Shown here: positions 6,367 through 7,386 of the stretch, piece by piece | How the letters are laid out: every line of letters starts with the position of its first letter | Position numbering within the stretch: the stretch's first letter is position 1 | Source of the DNA: Candidatus Gastranaerophilales bacterium | Lineage (GTDB): Bacteria; Cyanobacteriota; Vampirovibrionia; Gastranaerophilales; Gastranaerophilaceae | Direction: 5' to 3' | Assembly: GCA_021201175.1 (NCBI GenBank) | Contig: JAJQFK010000116.1 | Location: 1 to 7,386 of the forward strand | Length of the DNA stretch: 7,386 nucleotides | Position numbers and translations under genes: made by a program | The notes under the pieces: model-generated | What the model saw: only the letters and a program-made list of their open reading frames with translations | Database searches by the model: none | Told to the model about the DNA's origin: nothing

Positions 6367-6642
6367 CTAACCTTCATCATTAAATTTAGATTTAATAAAA
6401 TCACCAACATCTTCAGCAATATCTTTTGCACCAGGAAAGGCACCAAATATATTCCCTCTTGCGGTATCAACAACCTCTTTTGCAACATCAGCAACATTAT
6501 CAGCAATATCTTTTGCACCGTCAGTTATCTTATCAAATAACGAGGTTTCTTCTGTTTGTGTTGATTTTGTATCATCTGCTTTACTACTTTGTGCGGTTTG
6601 TGCGGCTTTAGCTGTTGCACCTAAATTTGAAATGTCTGTCAT
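6367..6642 (-). CDS. Small acidic, Ala-rich amphipathic-helix protein of unknown function
   Basis: I do not recognise this 91-residue protein. A strong AGGAGA site lies 6 bases before its ATG and a strong terminator follows, so it is very probably a real, separately transcribed gene. Residues 1-34 are polar, Ser/Thr/Gln/Ala-rich and probably disordered. Residues 35-62 form a helix with hydrophobic residues at 39, 43, 46, 50, 53 and 57 (alternating 4/3 spacing), which suits a coiled coil or membrane-surface helix. Residues 65-87 repeat the pattern. LFDKITDGAKDIADNVADVAK (35-55) and IFGAFPGAKDIAEDVGDFIK (65-84) are two copies of one unit. There is no signal peptide, membrane segment, Cys, His, Trp or Tyr; 18 acidic against 10 basic residues give a net charge near -8. 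It loosely resembles LEA-like or apolipoprotein-like helical-repeat proteins, but only in composition. An overlapping open frame on the same strand (6282-6518) is a shadow. Confidence 0.75.
   Translation of the reverse strand: MTDISNLGATAKAAQTAQSSKADDTKSTQTEETSLFDKITDGAKDIADNVADVAKEVVDTARGNIFGAFPGAKDIAEDVGDFIKSKFNDEG
6413..6519. repeat. Exact 20-bp direct repeat inside the small gene
   Basis: The same 20 bases occur at 6413-6432 and 6500-6519 without mismatch, offset by 87 bases, which is 29 codons. Each copy encodes GAKDIA plus part of the next codon. This is the DNA trace of an internal duplication of the helical unit, still identical in its core while its flanks have diverged. Confidence 0.85.
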
Positions 6643-6648
6643 ATTTTT

Positions 6649-6654
6649 TCTCCT
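6649..6654 (-). promoter_or_regulatory. Ribosome-binding site of the 91-residue protein gene
   Basis: AGGAGA on the minus strand, 6 A/T bases before the ATG at 6642, preceded by an A-run. This is a strong site that suggests efficient translation and supports the gene call. Confidence 0.8.
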
Positions 6655-6655
6655 T

Positions 6656-6724
6656 TTTTTGTAACATGTTCTATATCGGCATTTACCCCCCCCTTTAGGA
6701 TTTGCGAAACTTTTGTTACAAAAA
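6656..6724. repeat. 11-bp perfect inverted repeat upstream of the small gene
   Basis: TTTTTGTAACA (6656-6666) and TGTTACAAAAA (6714-6724) are perfect reverse complements separated by 47 bases that include the C8/G8 run. The proximal arm abuts the small gene's Shine-Dalgarno. It could be a pair of regulator half-sites or an RNA stem if the leader is transcribed through it. Its role is unknown. Confidence 0.5.
6686..6693. repeat. Homopolymer run of eight C (G8 on the minus strand)
   Basis: Eight consecutive C's lie 44 bases upstream of the small gene's start in an otherwise AT-rich intergenic region, where such a run is unexpected. Homopolymers of this kind are prone to slipped-strand length change. 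On the minus strand it lies where a promoter spacer could be, upstream of a weak TATAGA -10-like box (6670-6675), but no good -35 is seen. Confidence 0.8.
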
Positions 6725-6787
6725 TTTACATTCTCAATTCATTCTCAATTCTCAATTCTCAATTCAGTCATTCACAATTCGCAATCC
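6698..6787. repeat. Inverted repeat flanking the heptamer array
   Basis: GGATTTGCGAA (6698-6708) and TTCGCAATCC (6778-6787) are reverse complements apart from one extra T in the left arm. They enclose the heptamer array and one arm of the 11-bp inverted repeat. If transcribed, this could form a 10-bp bulged stem with a large AT-rich loop. No target-site duplication or transposase is visible, so I do not call it a mobile element. Confidence 0.4.
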
Positions 6788-6790
6788 GCT
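6730..6790. repeat. Heptameric tandem repeat, unit ATTCTCA
   Basis: Perfect ATTCTCA units lie at 6730-6736, 6741-6747, 6748-6754 and 6755-6761. Truncated ATTC units follow the first and last of these (6737-6740 and 6762-6765), and decayed units continue at 6770-6776 (ATTCACA), 6777-6783 (ATTCGCA) and 6784-6790 (ATCCGCT). The array fills the space between the ruvB stop and the small gene's leader. It resembles the short tandemly repeated heptamers known from filamentous cyanobacteria in unit length, not in sequence. It is too short and lacks spacers for a CRISPR. Confidence 0.75.
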
Positions 6791-6831
6791 CCTTGCAAAG
6801 ACGGTTGCATGTCCGGAATTTCGCTAACGCA

Positions 6832-7386
6832 TTAAAACAGTTGTTGCTGCAAATCCGGAATTTTTAAATTAAAGCATTTTGCCGCAAAGGGAGTAAGCTT
6901 TCTTCCTCGTGGAGTCCGTTGAAGGAAGCCTTTTTGTACGAGATAAGGTTCGTATACATCTTCAATTGTTTTGGAATCTTCGCCAAGGGCGACAGCAAGC
7001 GTTTCAATACCGGCAGGACCTCCGTTATATTTATCCGCAATAATATTTAGTAAAGCTCTATCTGTATTATCAAGCCCGAATTTATCAATCTGTAAAATAT
7101 CTAAAGATTCATTAGCAACTGATTCATCAATAATTCCGTCAGCTTTCACTATTGCGTAATCCCTAACACGTTTTACAAGCCTGTTTGCGATTCTGGGAGT
7201 TCCTCTTGAGCGCTTTGCAATAGCAGCAGCACCCTTTGTATCAATTTGGATGTCCAGAATTTTGGCAGTTCTTAATATGACTTTTGTAAGTTCTTCTTCT
7301 GTGTAAAACTCCAGTCTGTTTATTAATCCGAATCTGTCGCGGAGCGGGCTTGATAACGAACCGGCTTTTGTTGTTGCGCCTATTAG
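6832..7386 (-). CDS. ruvB: Holliday junction branch migration ATPase RuvB, C-terminal half (cut by window edge)
   Basis: On the minus strand, 184 codons run from the right edge of the window to a TAA at 6832-6834; the N-terminal half with the Walker motifs lies outside. The visible part starts at the sensor 1 motif LIGATT, continues with SSPLRDRFG carrying the arginine finger, LEFYTEEEL, then the sensor 2 motif RSRGTPRIANRLVKRVRDYA, and ends with the winged-helix DNA-binding domain (GGPAGIETLAVALGE, TIEDVYEPYLVQKGFLQRTPRGRKLT). This order and these motifs match RuvB throughout. RuvB forms hexameric rings that, with RuvA, drive branch migration of Holliday junctions during recombinational repair. 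An apparent start at about 7149 is an internal GTG valine codon (AIVKADG), not the gene start. No convincing terminator follows the gene. Confidence 0.97.
   Translation of the reverse strand, partial: LIGATTKAGSLSSPLRDRFGLINRLEFYTEEELTKVILRTAKILDIQIDTKGAAAIAKRSRGTPRIANRLVKRVRDYAIVKADGIIDESVANESLDILQIDKFGLDNTDRALLNIIADKYNGGPAGIETLAVALGEDSKTIEDVYEPYLVQKGFLQRTPRGRKLTPFAAKCFNLKIPDLQQQLF

Noticed and set aside
6282..6518. 78-codon open frame on the minus strand overlapping the small gene
   Set aside because: It is in another frame of the small gene, is an implausible Leu/Ile/Met-rich product, has no ribosome-binding site, and ends inside the terminator hairpin.
6426..6611. 61-codon plus-strand open frame opposite the small gene
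   Set aside because: Gln/Leu/Tyr-rich shadow of the Ala/Asp-rich gene, without a ribosome-binding site.
6730..6790. Heptamer array as a CRISPR
   Set aside because: Units are 7 bases, directly adjacent, with no 25-40 base repeats, no unique spacers and no cas genes.
6656..6790. Nested inverted repeats as a miniature mobile element
   Set aside because: The inverted repeats are short, interleaved rather than terminal, and have no visible target-site duplication; composition fits a simple repeat region.

Overview
The window is AT-rich bacterial chromosome carrying ordinary core genes. Two incomplete genes sit at the edges: rplI (ribosomal protein L9) on the left and ruvB (Holliday-junction branch-migration motor) on the right. 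The organism must be Gram-negative (diderm), because LptB and an LptF/LptG-type permease imply LPS export to an outer membrane. It makes isoprenoids by the MEP pathway (dxr) and has a type II dehydroquinase (aroQ). A single permease next to lptB, a following phosphodiester-glycosidase gene, and short heptameric tandem repeats suggest to me the cyanobacterial side of the tree, perhaps the non-photosynthetic gut Melainabacteria/Vampirovibrionia. That placement is a low-confidence inference from memory and composition; no marker here proves it.

Layout, left to right. (1) 1-341, minus: start of rplI, cut by the window edge. (2) 342-528: divergent promoter region, with a recognisable sigma70-type promoter facing each way; the rplI promoter is built on a perfect 11-bp tandem duplication. 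(3) 529-3169, plus: a tightly coupled three-gene operon of lptB, an LptF/LptG permease and a secreted NAGPA-type phosphodiester glycosidase. The junctions are a 1-bp TAATG overlap and a 4-bp ATGA overlap. (4) 3161-6197, minus: an operon read as manC, then dxr, then aroQ, with 2-bp and TAATG junctions and its own promoter just upstream. Its last gene overlaps the convergent glycosidase gene by 9 bp, with no convincing terminator between them. (5) 6282-6642, minus: a small gene for a 91-residue acidic, Ala-rich, amphipathic-helix protein of unknown function, followed by a strong intrinsic terminator. (6) 6643-6831: a compact intergenic region with an 8-base C/G homopolymer, two nested inverted repeats and a heptameric tandem repeat. 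(7) 6832-7386, minus: the C-terminal half of ruvB.

How it fits together. LptB and the permease form the inner-membrane engine that extracts LPS, and the glycosidase is predicted to act outside the cytoplasmic membrane, so the plus-strand operon is an envelope unit. ManC supplies GDP-mannose for surface glycans, Dxr supplies isoprenoid precursors (including the undecaprenyl carrier on which glycans are built), and AroQ feeds the shikimate pathway. Much of the window therefore converges on envelope construction, although the manC-dxr-aroQ grouping is not a classical functional set. I see no rRNA, tRNA, CRISPR, insertion sequence or phage gene. The least explained parts are the 91-residue protein with the repeat-rich DNA upstream of it, and the glycosidase tied to the LPS exporter. 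No gene-free stretch exceeds 300 bases.
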